Assembly (NCBI GenBank): GCA_035041965.1
Contig: JAPYMA010002991.1
Span: 62,001-126,000 of the forward strand
Direction: 5' to 3'
Source: Anisakis pegreffii
Lineage: Eukaryota > Nematoda > Chromadorea > Rhabditida > Anisakidae
DNA length: 64,000 nucleotides
The translations under genes were made by a program, and so were the position numbers. Positions within the stretch are counted from its first letter, which is position 1; each line of letters starts with the position of its first letter. Positions 1 through 12,408 of the stretch are shown here, in pieces. The notes beneath the pieces were generated by a model. That model ran no database searches, was not told where the DNA came from, and saw nothing but the letters and a program-made list of their open reading frames with translations.

Positions 1-2559
1 CCTATCTCTCAGCCTGGAGGTCACCTAGGTTTCCGCAGTTCGCAACACACACAGGAGTCTAATCTCCATTCCTGCTCTAAGCCTGAATTCCACCCAAACT
101 CAAAGATGACCGAACTATAGTAACTCAAATTGTGTACGTTTGTTGAACCAGTGTCAAAGTAAGAGTCGTTGTGAATTCAGTCAAGCCTTACCTTTGCGGA
201 CGCTCACTAGTTAGCTTCATGATTTAGTGAGTGGCTATTCTTTGAATTAGTAACCCTTGATTGAGTCATATTAATTTGGAACTAGTCATATCAACTGCAT
301 CAAACTAATATCAGAATCTCTATCCTATGCCATTCCAGCAAAAGCCTGAAACTAGTTGCTATGTGTACCTGCACTTAACATAACCTAGGCTCAAGAAGAA
401 AGTCCAGCTCATGAATGAAGAATACAGTCCACGACGGGTGTAATGGGGGAGGGGGCGACGCGATTTAAAAAAATTAATTTCATTCTGATTGGGTGGGATG
501 GGATGCTTCACAGTTTCATCAAGTCCAAGTCCCTACCTCTGGCTCAGGAGATAAGCGGGTAATGACGTGCCGCATCTCTCCCTCGCCCTACCCGAAGAAT
601 ATTACAAAACAGCATATACATGCATTCTCAAAAAATACAATTGTATCGCATCAATAATTAAAGGAAATTAACATCAGTGAACATCAATAATCATGTCAGT
701 CACAAAAATGAATGCAAATGCCAACGAATCATCAATGCAAATGAATAAAAACAAAGTTGTTCAGTCAATGATATCCAACCATACCCTTTTTAAAGTGATT
801 CCTTTCATTCTAAATCGGTGCCTTAAAATGAATCTTCAACATACGAAAACCAAAGTCTTTCGCCTTGAGGAGTGGTATGAAGTTCAGAATGCCCAAACAT
901 GCTCATTAATTTTGAGTCTTTAACTTTAATGGTTTCCCCCTAGGCACGTGAGTACATGACAATATGGCATAAAACAACAGATAAATGTCATTACTATAAT
1001 GCGATAACTGTTCATAACATTAATAAAAGCATCGAACATTCCCAAAAATTCCCCCACGTTATGTTTGGCACATCGTCTAATGCAAGTATGTACATACAGC
1101 AAAGCACATTAATACAATGGGACTTGTCATGTACTCATCTTATAACTGAATATACATCAAGCATATAACTGAATAAAACAAAAGTGACAAAATATTCATA
1201 AAGTGAAAACATCCACATCAATGCACATCAACAAATACTGGTGAAACCACGAATAAAATAATCAATCGAAAAAGAAATATGTAAATAAGTGGTCACTGAC
1301 CACGCCTTAATTTTATTTCATTTTCTCTAGATTTGAATGGATAGAAATTAGTGTTGAAAAGTGTATTTGCTCAACCACGAAATATTTATTGAGGCCCTAG
1401 AATGAATGCAATCAAATTTGAACTGGCCTGGACGCTTCGATGCGCCATTCACTGTTTCATCTTAAATTTTGAAGCGATTGAAGAATTTTGGCGATACAAT
1501 GAGCAGCAGATGAACTGATAATTGATATATTGAAATCGCTCGGTTGTACTCTTGAACTGAGATTATTCATTGCACAATCGAATATCACAAAGACCATTGT
1601 TGTCGTCATTCGTACCAAATTGCGCAAACCTTCTCGCGGAGCGCCTTTTCCATTTGTTTGATCGGAATGAAAATTCTGAAAACCGCCAGTATATGAATGT
1701 GCATGAACAAATGACATGCGCAAATAAAAACAGCAATAATCTGAAATTGAAATACACCGAAATTCTTTTTAGGAGTTATTGGCAATTGAGAAATAATTGT
1801 TCACCATTAATAAAGTGGTCGATCGTTGAAAATAAACAGAACCCAACGACGTGAATTGCACGGTTGAACGCGACGAACCTCGCACACAAATAACGTAAAT
1901 AATCTGAACCAACGACACACCACGCAACGCATAGAGCAGTATTGAAAATGGTATGAACGAATGTATCGAAAATATGATCAACTGAAACACATAATAGAAC
2001 AATGTGCGCAATTGATATTGATCAAAATCATGCAGTAAGAAAACAATCAGAATGCATCAACATTCATACATAACGATGAGAATTGCGTTTTGATCCGACG
2101 GTGACACATTGGTACGCAATTACAAAACTAACCCTATCCTCCAGCATGACGGTTGAATTCTCATGGTTTCAGAAAGACATGCACGGTTTTCGCAGATTTC
2201 CTAGTTCCCTGGTAAGCAGGTAAGTTTCTCGAACAATTTATTATGGCGGTTACCCGATCAAATTGACACCAGTGTTTTATTCTGATTGTGAGGTAAAAAT
2301 TGATCAGTACAGATTCATGTATTCAAACGGGTAAAAAATCAAAAGTTCACCTACATCATAGAACATCGGCAAAATGTCTGGTTCTCTGGAATTAAATCAA
2401 GTCGTCAGCTGCATATAAGCATTCTTGATATCAGAGAGCCTGAAGGATCCGATTGCACCATAAAAAAGTCATACTTCTGAACGAGTCTCAGGATAATGCT
2501 TGGTTGAACACACCGTTAACGATATGGAAGACAAAATGTATGAAGTCACCATCACAGGA
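1..2559. other. Intergenic stretch, no gene seen
   Basis: Open frames here are short, lack paired splice sites and have no recognisable protein. The first ~600 bases are somewhat richer in G+C and hold a G-rich patch near 440-465. I see no RNA gene or mobile-element terminus that I can defend. Confidence 0.5.
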
Positions 2560-2576
2560 TGATATTTAAAAAATCA

Positions 2577-3258
2577 CGCGGCAACATATATGTTTTTCTG
2601 AATGTAGAGGTCACGTGGAAGTTAACAGTGAGGAGAAATACGTACGTTAATGGGCAAACCGGAGAGAACGGTGGTCCTGAAGATGGCCACTTCGATATTC
2701 CTATAATAAGGTGTAGATTGATTTATAACTATATCTCTTCAACCAGTAAGATAAATTGCTCAACAAAATTATTTTTGTCTGAATATAGACGTTCCGTGGG
2801 ATCGGATGGTGTGAAGAAATTCATGTATTCCTGGACAAGCCTGAGAAGACGGTGTTCCTAAAGATAGCAGCTTCATTAATGGTGTAATAACGTGTAGATT
2901 GATCTATAGCGATCAATGTATGATATATCAATGAGTGCCACTGCGCTAGTTTAAGATTACGGTAGTCTTGAAGGTGAAAACCTGTATAGCTGTGAGGTGG
3001 AAGACATGGCTATACCTAAGGGAAGCATGCAGAATCGCTCGACAACATATATACTTTTCTGAATGTTGTGAACTTCCTGTAGTCGATTCAGAAAGTAACT
3101 CGCGAGTTGCGGAGCTAACCTCAGAATTGAGCTAGTTTGAATATAGTACTCATGATGGCCCTATGGTGGTGAACAGCCTTATGACATATGAAGATCAATT
3201 GAACTGTACGTAGGGGAAGTATGCACAATCGCTCGACAACATGTATAATTTTCTGAAA
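2577..3258 (+). repeat. Diverged tandem/interspersed repeat cluster
   Basis: Two decayed copies of a ~145-base unit lie at about 2594-2735 and 2778-2925 (period ~184). They share stretches such as 'ttctgaat.tagac/g', 'acggtg.tcctgaagat' and 'gtgtagattgat.tata'. A second, shorter direct repeat of ~44 bases lies at about 3021-3062 and 3215-3258, both holding 'atcgctcgacaacat' followed by 'tttctgaa'. The 5' part of the first unit (2577-2600) also resembles this short repeat. The shadow open frame at 2559-2861 comes from the repeat and is not called as a gene. Confidence 0.6.
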
Positions 3259-3852
3259 GCTGAGAATCTGCTAAACCTGAAGGTACCGAGAAACAATGGT
3301 GTTGCTGAGTAAAGTCGAGTTTACAGATAATTTTGGTAGTAGTAGTGACGATATTCCTGTAGATTCATTTGTGTCAATGATCATGCCACACATACATCAA
3401 ACGTGCACAGTTTTGCTGTATTATAGAGTGTCGGCTCATGTAGTTCGGCATGAAGTTGGGTCGGGGCGCCTAAAATTGGTCGCAAGGACCTATTCGATCG
3501 GGAGCAAGCGAGGAACCAACCCAATTCGATACTAACGACCGAAAACGAAAGAGCTCTTCGATCGGTACCAAACAATTTGCTCGTTCATCAACATCATCAT
3601 AGTGACCGATGAACGCAGTAATCAAATTTTGAAGATCTCGAGGATATAATGAAACTCGAAGTGAAATGTGCGTGAATATTGTGTGTAATGGAGGTTTTAT
3701 GTGGAATAGAACTGGTAATCACTCTTAAGCAAATCCATAACATGTTTCAATGCAATGATGTAGACACTCACTGCTGTGGATGAGAAATAGAGAGTGGATG
3801 TTGTGAAGGGTGTAAGGGTATTAGGACATCTCAAAATTATCCTGGCGATGCA

Positions 3853-3886
3853 GGGGGAGAGGGGAGGAGAGGGGAGGAGGGGGGGG
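3853..3886 (+). repeat. G-rich tract with quadruplex potential
   Basis: Runs of 4-8 guanines are separated by one to five bases (GGGGG-AGA-GGGG-AGGAGA-GGGG-AGGA-GGGGGGGG). This meets the usual pattern of four or more G-tracts with short loops. It sits directly beside a hAT-like terminus at 3897-3908, so it may be the subterminal part of that element. Confidence 0.6.
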
Positions 3887-3916
3887 AGAAGGAAAGTTGA
3901 GAACCACTATCTAGGT
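3887..3916 (-). mobile_element. hAT-like element terminus (remnant)
   Basis: Positions 3897-3908 read TTGAGAACCACT, the inverted form of the AGTGGTTCTCAA terminus typical of hAT-superfamily elements and of the element at 47749-48507 in this window. It is followed by 'atctaggt', very like the 'atctagca/atctagga' duplication around that element. The opposite end was not found with certainty; a weak candidate lies near 3770. Confidence 0.45.
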
Positions 3917-6900
3917 GGATTCAAGTTCTTTGATTGGCCACGATTCAATTTGTGGGCAATGAGAAATCCGATGGGATGTCGAACGGCAAGTGTGATTAAA
4001 ATAGATACTATTTTAATTAATTAACTAAAATTCTCCTATAACAACTAGTATTCAAGCTCAATTACCAATTATCGGTGAACTGAGCAATATTTTTCATATT
4101 ATCATATGTTACACCCAATACGGTTCAATAACAACTCCTGGATGTTAATTATCGTTAATCAGGATGTTGTCAATCAACCGCAATTAGATGTGTGACGTTT
4201 GAGCTGCAGTTAGTTGCTTGTGCGATCTTTAGCTATATCCACCGCTTCTTTCGAGAGCTTGAAGGGCTTTTTTGATTTTGTTGGCTGTTTTTTGCACGAC
4301 TCGATGACGGAACTATCGAGCTTTTTTCGGATATCGGCAACAAAATGCTGCAAAGTGGAAAAAATTTCACTCATTTATTCAATTCATTCATTGCATCTAT
4401 TTCAATTCTCTGCAAATCAATGTGAACAAACGTATGGATGGATGAATGGATATACGTCGGTATGTTTGCTGGAAATCGATTTGTTCCACAAAGAGCCGAC
4501 ACTGAACTGCTGAAACATCTCAGTTTTTGCTTGCACATCTCAATGGCTCTGTGAGGATCGTCGATGATGCCATAAAGTACTGCTAAACGACGACACAAAT
4601 TGTTCCAACAATGAAAAACCATTCAAATTCTTTCTTGGTCTCCGTTTTTTGGTTTCATTTTTCTTTGATAAATTCTGCTTTCGGTTTGGTTTCGGTTTCT
4701 GGTTTCTTGTCTCTTTTTTTCCTGCGAGCCAACTGAAAAATGCAACCAAAATACATTCATTCATTCATTCATCGTTTCTTGAATTTCTGCATGAATTTGC
4801 ATCCGCTAACTTCAGTGTCCCTCACAATAACACGGTGAGTAAGAGTTGAATTCGGAGGGTCGGATGAAAGCTGAGAAATGCTTGATGGTGGCTTGAGAAG
4901 AGGAAAAAAGTTGGATTCAATTGCATTCGTGAAAGTGAAATTTGATATGCGTGAAAATATGATGAACAACCACCTCGTGCATGATAACGAATCCAGCACC
5001 AGTGTGTTTGAGATGCCGCACTGATGTAGCAGATTCATGCATACTTATAGTTGACTGCAACAATGAATTCATGCTTTATTCATAGCGAAAAATCAATGCT
5101 ACTTTTTGAAAACTTTCATAAATCGGCACCTCGATACGTTGCAATGCTTTCAAAATGTACACTTGAAACCTTTCTTGGAATAGAAGTGAGCAGATTTTCA
5201 TCATAGCATCTCAAGCAGACTTCAGAACGCCTAATCTGAATCTATTTTGAGGAGTAGTCATATCACTGATACTTCATCATGGACCATAGCTGGAGTTATA
5301 TCATTGACACTCTACTATGCATAAATTATTCGAGTTGGTAAGCTTCAGCAGTGGAATATCGCTTCCAGTGATAATGTGAAGACATCCTGCTGGATGACTG
5401 TTCGCATTGAACCGGCTCACCGTCTCTATCTGCCATGCAAAGTGACCGTGACCGCATCGAAAAGAATGTGTGAGTCGCATTGTGTCACCGTAAAAAGAAT
5501 GAGAAATCCAGACAAATAACATTGGAAAAGAACAATAAATAGTTTGAGAATCAATGGAAGAATGAGAGCAATCGAAATAAACAATCAGCGAAACGAACAG
5601 GAATTCAGTTTCGTTCGAAAAGCAGTTCTTTTCTTAAGAATTTGAACGTATTTTGCTGACACACTTGAAGAATAACGCATCGAAGTGGTTTTTATCTTCA
5701 GTTGCATTTCAATTTTAATTGTTTCAATTAAACCAGTCAAACCTCTCGGATGACGACACATTCAATTAGCAAAAAAACAACAAAAGTGCTCACGAATTGA
5801 AAGTATTAAGAGGAACTAAGTGAAGTTTTTAAGTTGGCTTCGTTGGTTTGCCTGTCGAGCGGTGAATTTTAATAGGATGTAACAAAAAATAAAGGCATTA
5901 TCGACATTTGATTCAGTCATTTGTTTATTCATTTACTCACTGAATATCTTACAAAAATCGACATCGTCAATCAAACCGCTCTTTCAGATCGAAAACGCTT
6001 CCATTATCACTAATCAATATGTATTGTGGTGATAGGTGATTAAATCAGGATCTATGAGATCATTCAAAGAAACTTTACACTGTACGGTTTTGTTAATTGA
6101 ACGGCAGAATGGCTGAGTGGTAATAAATTCAATCGTGTCCTTTTCCAACTTTAAAATTAGCCAACACTAAAAGTTCAGTGTGAAACATTTCAGATGCTCA
6201 TCTTAATCTGATCCGACGATCCCTGTGGAGCAGTATTTCTTCAGGACATCAATACGAATGCTCGCAAGATATCATAGGTAACATTGCTTATCACCATGTT
6301 ACAAGTACAATTGCTGGTATTATTGCTTTTAGACCATGATCCACATTTCATTGCATGACAATATCATTGAAACATGAACACAGTATTATCGATAATTCTT
6401 TTCTTTGATATTGATTTTGCGAAGCGGTCTGTCAAAATGCTGACAGCGCATAATTATTATGAAAACTGTACGAATTTCATTGGAAATGTACTAATTTTGA
6501 ATCAGACGGATCGTAAGCGCTTCCACCGCCCCAATCATTCCACATTGATCGTGTAAATGCAAAAATTTCGACAGATATTTTCCAATAAATTTCTCTTGCA
6601 GATATATTGCAAAAGTACTTCTTATTGTTGTTGTAATCATTCGCAAATTCTTATTGCTTCAATGAACATTCGAAAAAAAAACAACAACAACAAAAAAACT
6701 GCAAGCAAAAATATTGACTGGTTTCGTGTTCGTTTCATTTCATTCATTTCTTTTCTTACACTCGTATTTTTTTCGAAACCTTTTTCGTTTTCTTCAACTT
6801 CAATACGATTTCATTTCGGTTGTCACTATGATCAAATTCACGAAATAGTATGGCATTGAATAAAGTCATAGTGGAATGGTTTCATTGCTTGTTTTTCTTT

Positions 6901-9900
6901 TTTTGGTTGTTATAAGCAACGAAATGTTAACAACTTTCTCTTCGTCGCTTATATTCAGACACTCGTCCGTTCAGCTTTACAGCACAAGGTCTTTGCTTTC
7001 TATTGAGCGTTCCTTCCAAACGGCTCAATATTGCACACTAGTGCTGTGGTGCATTTGCATTTCTTGACTCTTGTGCTCATTCCAAGCTGGACTTTAACAT
7101 TAGATAAATCGATCAGGACCGAAAATCAGCATTCAATGAATCACCACTAAAACTGTTGTCGCTTTTTTTATCGCGTTTTTTTTGTTGTTTAAATCATTTC
7201 CATATATTCTTGAGGAATGGCGTGTAAACGCGTGTCTAAGTGCATAATTCTATTGTGTGTTCGTTTTATCAGCAATCGAATTTCAATGAATTTTTGGAAC
7301 GCCGACCGACAGCAATATTCAACTGCATGTTCATGGGTTCTGTTCGTTCGTTCGTTCGCTCATTCGTTCCAATCGTAGAGTCAGTCAATAAATTTTTTCG
7401 TTCGGTAACGCTCTTCCACTAGCAATAACGTAAATCCACTGACATTTTCGTGAGAACATACGATCAGATGAACACACAAACACACACTGAAAGTATCGAG
7501 AATAGACAGAAAATAGAGGAACAACACACGAAGAACCTAATGAATACATACATATAGCATTTGAACAAGCAATGTTTGAATGTGGAATAGATACGAATGC
7601 AAGAAGAGAAATGAATTTTGCTTTTCCAGAGTTGTTTTTCCAGCTCTATTTTGTGTTCCATTTTGCGTTCGTTGTTCGCTTATTTCCGCTGAATCGATGT
7701 TAGTCGTGTACTAGATAAGGCATTATTTCGTATGCCGCACTCAATACTTAATCCAAACACTAAGCATGCAGCTGCTACTTTCAACTGAAATTGCTGTTCG
7801 GCTGCTGTATTGTGAATAAATGAAGAAATATTTGATTGCTTAAGAAGAACTCCATCTGATTGTAAGATATTCTTGACAAAAAAAAATGACTCGAAAAAAT
7901 TGAATTAGTCAGTCAGTGAATTGAGCAGATTTGCTCAGATATGTTCTAGTGAAGCTACTGTGAACATTGCCCACGGAACTTGATCTATAGATGCATAGTA
8001 ATCGTTCAGTTGAATATTGGACACATTTATCAGAGCGAAATAGGCTGTCGTGCCTATTAATTATTCGTGTTGTGGAATTTTTTTTTTTTGATAGGTTTAC
8101 TACAAATCGTTGTAATAACGTGACAACAGTCTCTTCTTTGATAGCCACGAGTAGCGATGTTAAGAAGGAACTTCATTGAACAGATAGAAAGAGCCGAATT
8201 GATTCCAGTTGAAATTTATTATCCGTAATTTCACGTTGCCCATTTTTTAATTCCCACTCATTTCTCATAGTCAGGCTTCATTTTGCATTTTTCTCACTCA
8301 CAATCAGAAAAAAAGGCGAAAATTTGTTACTTTCATACGAAATTGCAAGGAGTTTTTCGCGAAAAATACAAAATGCTGAGAAATTCAAATTAAATGGAAA
8401 AGCATTTTTCACGATAGGAGAAATGAAAAATTAATTCTCTCGATATCATTCTAATAAAATGCCCACATATAAATGAATGCATTCAGAACTGATATGTTCA
8501 CTAATGAATTAATGATGAGCCGTTTGATTGGTGTGATTACGTGCCCGGCAACGAGTTCATTTCATCTCACATTAATCGTAAATTTTTAACTGACGAAAAG
8601 GATGTATCACAATCCCAGCAGCGAGACTGCTCGGTGCCTTCAAAAAACTTATTCGTATCACTCAAATACCTTTCATCTGATAATATGTGGTTCCTAATTG
8701 TAAGAAGATCGCTTGTGATCATGTGTTTAAACCTAATGCAATAGGTTCAAGTCAAACAATTCATCAAGATTTTCTAATTCCAATATACAGGTACAGCAGG
8801 CACAAATAGTAGCTTGATTCGATCACGTAGATGTGCAGAATGGATGCTGCTGTCCAAAGAAACTGCTTGCTGTGGGTTAGTTGAAAGATTTATGTGTTTG
8901 AGGCAATAATCTTAATTAGTTGTACTTTGGATAAGTTTCGAGTGTAAATATAAGTGATCGGATTGGAATTGAGTGAGATACTTACTACAATTTATTTATT
9001 CAATTACACACAGTTTATTGTGTGTTACTATTGCTGCTCGTGCTACTGCTATTGCAGTTATTTTGTTGTTCGATCCGTCATCAGCAGTTATTAGTTCTTC
9101 ATCGTTGCAGCAGCAGCACCACACATTTCATTGAAGAATTATCGTCTAAGAAATACGTTCACAGAAAGAATATCTTAGAGAGATATTGCAAATATTTTGT
9201 TCAGTTTTTGCATCGTTTTCACAGCACGGGAGAAATGGTTGCTTTTTTTGTTCTTGCGTTGCTTTGCGTTTCCATTCTATTCAAGAACGGATGATAGAGT
9301 TTTTTTTTTGGTGGCGATGGTAGTTCTTAGTGAGTGTAGAAGAATTGAAGGATACACAATGCATTCGGTATAAAGGTGCGAACAAATCGACTTCGTTTTT
9401 CTTTTCACGTTCCACTATTAATTACATAATTTCTTTTAATTGATACGTACGTACTCATTTCATCTCCTTCTTTATTATTTTACATTGCTTTGTCTTTACA
9501 AATTTCCATTTTTCATTGCAAAATTATTATTAGTGAAGTTCATAAATTCGAAGTAGGTAGAAGTAATCTTATCGTCAGCAACGAACACTTTCTTCTTTTC
9601 TGGTTTTGTGAGCTTCAAGTTGAAATATTAATTTACAGTTCATTCGCATTCATATGTTCCACTCTACTTGAATAAAAGGTGGATGACCAACTGAGCAGAT
9701 CGAAATTCTAATCGGATCGGAGTAGTCGGCTTTCTACCTCTGTCTTTACCCAAATTCTCAATGGGTAAAAATGCCTACAATTCCGAGCCTCACATCAACA
9801 AATTCTCATCTAATACATCTGCAAAGCGCTTATAAAGCCAACGGAATGTATCATTGTTTACAATGAACCAGTTACATGCCCAAATACATATTCTGTTCTT

Positions 9901-12105
9901 GATATTCTGCATGTGACAAGTCTTGAACAATGATCATGAATGTGACTAACAATGCGATGTTCACATTATATGTCGATGATGTGCAAAAAATGATCAGCAA
10001 CAGTCAATAATTACATCAAGTATTGTCGTTTGAGATGAATATCTGAGTTGAGCTCGCTCGTTCGCGCAAATTATCCAATCGTTTGCTAAACTTAATATGT
10101 TCATTCGTTGAATCGGTCAAGCAGAACCATTCCATTCAATATGTGAGCGAATCCAAAAGAATAGTATAAAACGATCCATCAATTCATTTGAGTTTTATGA
10201 TTGGTTTTATGCGTGGCTGGATTACAGCTGAATATTGAATACAGCTGATGTTGTTATTACTAGGTTTTATTTCCAGATTCAAGCACAACAAACAATAACC
10301 TGCCTGTCGTATGAGCGGATAAATAAGATTTGCTCTACAACGATGAGCTTTTTGCTATCAAGAGTGATGACAATGAGACTGTGAAAGCATCGAATGAGAT
10401 TATGGGTTCCCGAACATATTGGTTTTTTGAAATCTATTTGATAAGAGCATTATTGCGCTATCAAAGGAATGAAGTTCCGACGTGATCCACTGCAGAGAGA
10501 TCATTACCACAATATTTGTCAGAGGTCATTTGGTGTCGGTCTATAGGCAAAAGTTCAGGATTTTTGTTCATTTGGATATTAGATATATCAACTTGCAACG
10601 AGAGCGAAATTTTATCGCAGCGATGAAATTTTTTGTGCCTTTTTTGCATTTTTGGAAAGTTTTACATTCTCTTCTGTCACACACATGTCATATGGAAACG
10701 AACTTACTGACAACATCCAATAATTACGCTGCTATGCTGCACAGCCAGCCGTCAGCCATCCAGCACCATTGACTCTAAATCTAGCATAAGAGGACAACGA
10801 CCATTCATAAAGTGCAAATCACTGAACATCTATCTATGTACATGATGGTTGCTGATTATTATGTATGTTGATATTATGAGGTTGTACACTTATCATCATT
10901 ATCATTATTGTTATTACCACTACTATTATGCGAGTAGTCATTTTGGAAATTGCTCGCATTATTGTGGAATTTATTCCCCATTACCATTATTGCGCTCATA
11001 TTGGTCGTCAAAAATTTTTCGAGCAGCATGAGAAAAGTTCAAACAACGAGAACGACAGAACACGATTGCGCTGCATTTTAAAATCGATATTCCACGACAT
11101 TCTTCTCATCCACGAATTTTCTTTGCTAAATATGTGTCGTCAAAACGCTGCAAAATATTCATGTATTAGTGGTGTGTGCACAGATGTGGTTGCATATATT
11201 ATGTATCTGAATGCTGCTGGCACATAAAGACTGCTACAGCTACTGAATGATGTCTGAAAAGAGTGCAAATGAAAAAAAGTATTTCATGTATAGTAGCTGC
11301 TGACTGGCTGGCTGGCCTCGTTGTTAGTTGAAACCGGATGCACATGTATAGAAAATGACTGAAAGGACGATGAACGCTTGCGCTTTTTCTTGCCTGTGCT
11401 TTCGGCTTTTGGCGGATATGCAACGATCCGAAACGATGCATACGAATAATGTTAATAATGTTCAACAACGGTTCATCAGCACAACCAACCACCAATCGAG
11501 TTTGGTGAGCAAATATAATAGAAAATGCACAGAAATGAGACAGAGTATCTTTTTTTGGCTTTCTTTTTTGTGTGAATTTCTTCTGAGTTCCACTACTCAT
11601 AAAACACCGCCGCTGGCGATAAATGAAAAACCATCAAAGGAAACGATGAATGCGGTGTATGTTTGAGGTGAGAACTTTGGATGCTTGTCTGAGAGCAGTC
11701 TGTGTATAAGTCTAATAGTAAGTCTGAGTGGATTCGTATTACTGGCTTGCTTATTTGCTTACTTGTTTGCCTCATAGTTGGATTCTCAGCCGCAATTCGC
11801 CGCATCGAATCTTCTAAGTCTTTGTGGAGATGCTGTTGCTAGTGTTGCTGTATCAGCAACTAATCGTTACTTTTAAGATCTTTATGCACAAAGGTTTTGA
11901 GACAATAGCCGAAATAGATAGTAGTAGGAGATGTTTGCAAAGCAGCTACTAACCTCACGTTGGCTTTCGTAGAAAAAAAACGTTGTTGTACGAAGCACAG
12001 AGTGTGGCTAGCGAAGATAAGACAGTGAAACAAGACTGGCTGAGACTAATATGGTGTGAGATGTGGCCTATATGGCCAGAGCGCTACGGCTGATTTTTTT
12101 CTGAT
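3917..12105. other. Long non-coding stretch with simple repeats
   Basis: No gene recognised. Open frames are AT-driven, mostly T-rich or shadows, with no paired splice signals and no family resemblance. Simple repeats include an ATTC run near 4755-4775 and a GTTC run near 7338-7372. Poly-T/poly-A runs are frequent. CAG-type repeats occur at 9100-9120. Some of this may be intron of a gene whose exons lie outside the window. Confidence 0.45.
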
Positions 12106-12129
12106 TTGTTGCTGGCTTTTAAAAATGCC

Positions 12130-12408
12130 ATAGGGACGAATCATTTGCACAACGTTGACAGACTCACAGACGACCAACCTCCAAATGAATCGCCATCCAC
12201 TGAGGAAGAAGGCTTTGCTGGGTTTGAGTTTGACTGCAGAACTGTTTCAATGGGATCTCTTATGCCAGCAAGTAGAAATAAACGGCATGATTCGAACTTA
12301 TCAGATGTTGCGTTTATATGGAGTTTGTGTTGCCATCGACAAGTTGTTATCTTCTTACAGCACTTCTTCGTGAACATCGTCGGGTTGATGAACCAACTGA
12401 TTACTTAA
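12130..12408 (+). CDS. Possible isolated exon, unknown protein
   Basis: The frame ending at 12406-12408 holds a charged stretch with little low-complexity sequence (…DDQPPNESPSTEEEGFAGF…), unlike the surrounding T-rich frames. A possible acceptor (gttgacag) lies near 12160. A second plus-strand frame across the same bases is also open and equally protein-like, and no strong donor fixes the 3' end. I do not recognise the product, and it may be chance. Confidence 0.2.
   Translation: MGTNHLHNVDRLTDDQPPNESPSTEEEGFAGFEFDCRTVSMGSLMPASRNKRHDSNLSDVAFIWSLCCHRQVVIFLQHFFVNIVGLMNQLIT

Noticed and set aside
6111..6121. tRNA A-box-like GGCTGAGTGGT
   Set aside because: No B box follows within 30-90 bases.
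11199..11666. 133-codon minus-strand and 103-codon plus-strand overlapping open frames
   Set aside because: Both strands are open, composition is simple, there are no splice sites and no family resemblance; treated as chance.
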